Of a DNA stretch of 64,000 nt, positions 63,045 through 64,000 are shown piece after piece. Location: positions 868,001 to 932,000 of the forward strand of contig NZ_JAFMZO010000002.1 in the NCBI RefSeq assembly GCF_024436395.1, given 5' to 3'. The position numbers and the translations under genes are program-made. How positions within the stretch are numbered: the first letter of the stretch is position 1; each line of letters begins with the position of its first letter. Under the pieces are notes generated by a model. It made no database searches. It saw only the letters and a program-made list of their open reading frames with translations, and had not been told where the DNA came from. The DNA comes from Paradesertivirga mongoliensis (lineage in GTDB: Bacteria > Bacteroidota > Bacteroidia > Sphingobacteriales > Sphingobacteriaceae).

Positions 63045-64000
63045 TTACTTTTTATATTTCAGGTATGTATATATGTCCGTTTGAGCCCTGTAGCTCACTT
63101 TTCCTTTTGGCTTATATCGATTGTTATTCAGACTATTGATCTCCCGGGCTTTGGTATTATCCTTTAATTGAATATTAATGATATCGCGTATTTCTTTACG
63201 GATATTGGGATCCAGAATCGGAAAACCAACTTCTACGCGGTGATCCAGGTTGCGGGTCATCAGATCGGCCGAAGCCAGAAAAATTTTCTCATCGCCTCCG
63301 TTTGCAAAGATCCAGACCCGGGCATGTTCAAGGTATCTGTCGATAATACTAATCACCTCGATATTTTCACTCAGTCCCTCTACCCCCGGCACCAGGGTAC
63401 ACATTCCCCGTATGATAAGCTGAATCTTTACTCCAGCCGCGCCCGCGTCGTATAGCTTCTGAACAATGTCTTCATCGGCCAGGCTGTTCATCTTCAGGAT
63501 CATGTAAGCCGGCTTTCCCTCGCGGGCATTTTTTATTTCAGCATCGATCAGAAGGCCAACCTTTTCACGTGTTTCCAGCGGCGATACGATGAGGCAATTG
63601 TATCCTTTGTAAAAAACCTTTTTATCCAGCCCCTTAAACAACCGCTTAAGCTCGGCTGTAATTTCGGGATGTGTGGTAAATAAACTATGATCGCAATATA
63701 TTCGGGCAGATTTTTCATTAAAATTACCAGTCGCCAAATTCGCGTAATAACTTACTTTGCCTTTTTCCTTCCGCGTTATTAAACAAATTTTTGAATGCAC
63801 TTTGTAATCTAGCAAACCGTAGTTTACCTGTACCCCTTCCTCTTCCAATCTCTTCGTCCAGTTAATATTATTTTGCTCATCAAACCGAGCTTTTAATTCA
63901 ACCAGGCAATTCACTCTTTTACCGTTTCTTGCTGCGTTAATAAGCGCATTAATCACACGTGAATTTTCGGCCAGCCGGTAAAGCGTGATATCTATCTCAA
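63045..64000 (-). CDS. ppk1: Polyphosphate kinase, C-terminal part
   Basis: The minus-strand frame continues past the window edge, so only the last 318 residues are seen; a GTG at 63956 is internal, not a start. Features of PPK1: ITLYRLAENSRVINALINAAR, VELKARFDEQNN, the first catalytic-site His in DYKVHSKICLI (the autophosphorylated His), and RYLEHARVW with the second conserved His. The C-terminus ends KPKGKVSYRAQTDIYTYLKYKK. Makes polyphosphate from ATP. The Ppx gene follows directly. Confidence 0.95.
   Translation of the reverse strand, partial: EIDITLYRLAENSRVINALINAARNGKRVNCLVELKARFDEQNNINWTKRLEEEGVQVNYGLLDYKVHSKICLITRKEKGKVSYYANLATGNFNEKSARIYCDHSLFTTHPEITAELKRLFKGLDKKVFYKGYNCLIVSPLETREKVGLLIDAEIKNAREGKPAYMILKMNSLADEDIVQKLYDAGAAGVKIQLIIRGMCTLVPGVEGLSENIEVISIIDRYLEHARVWIFANGGDEKIFLASADLMTRNLDHRVEVGFPILDPNIRKEIRDIINIQLKDNTKAREINSLNNNRYKPKGKVSYRAQTDIYTYLKYKK

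Noticed and set aside
63045-63956. Complete 303-residue gene starting at 63956
   Set aside because: The apparent start is a GTG inside the PPK1 frame, which continues in register to the window edge.

Overview
The window looks like a chromosomal segment of a Bacteroidota bacterium, most likely of the Sphingobacteriaceae type (Pedobacter and relatives). The basis is the gene content: SusC/SusD pairs, a giant hybrid two-component regulator, DUF3822, DUF5107-TPR and FAS1 lipoproteins, together with A-rich leaders in place of clear Shine-Dalgarno sites. No prophage, insertion sequence or CRISPR array is visible.

Layout. 1-3493: end of a housekeeping block, with a partial DUF3822 gene, a divergent RecD-like helicase and a convergent CHASE3 histidine kinase. 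3775-14867: a compact sugar-catabolic operon on the minus strand (MFS sugar porter, DUF5107-TPR protein, GH2, GH35) divergent from its likely AraC-type regulator. It has no SusC/SusD. 14934-18794: pta and ackA, separated by a 65-bp tandem-repeat array of eight full copies and one partial copy. 18973-22591: a TonB-dependent receptor with a PepSY membrane protein and a small Cys-motif protein, probably a metal or siderophore uptake unit.

22860-53655 is a large polysaccharide utilization region that I read as directed at galactan or arabinogalactan. It holds a 1368-residue hybrid two-component regulator, a GH2 beta-galactosidase and a GntR/LacI-like regulator. A seven-gene minus-strand operon runs FAS1-SusC-SusD-FAS1-FAS1-SusC-SusD. 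A GH53 endo-beta-1,4-galactanase is divergent from it, and a three-gene operon encodes two alpha/beta hydrolases and a GH43-like enzyme. Between the intact genes are decayed pieces of a second GH53, a SusD and a GH2, so the locus has been rearranged. Three places in this region carry the same element, two TTATCC-type hexamers exactly 21 bp apart, in the same orientation relative to the minus-strand units. I propose it as the operator that ties the region together.

53993-64000: ordinary chromosome, with tRNA-Met(CAU), a PAP2 phosphatase, a ThuA/amidotransferase-like secreted protein, asnS, a KTSC protein, an L-threonylcarbamoyladenylate synthase, nhaA, a secreted protein with Asp-rich calcium-loop repeats, murI, a Ppx/GppA phosphatase and a partial ppk1.

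Working model, inferred from annotation. Galactan fragments are bound by the SusC/SusD/FAS1 complexes, cut by GH53, GH43 and GH2 enzymes, and deacylated by the esterase-like hydrolases. The hybrid regulator senses an oligosaccharide in the periplasm and binds the 21-bp repeats. No calls were checked against a database.
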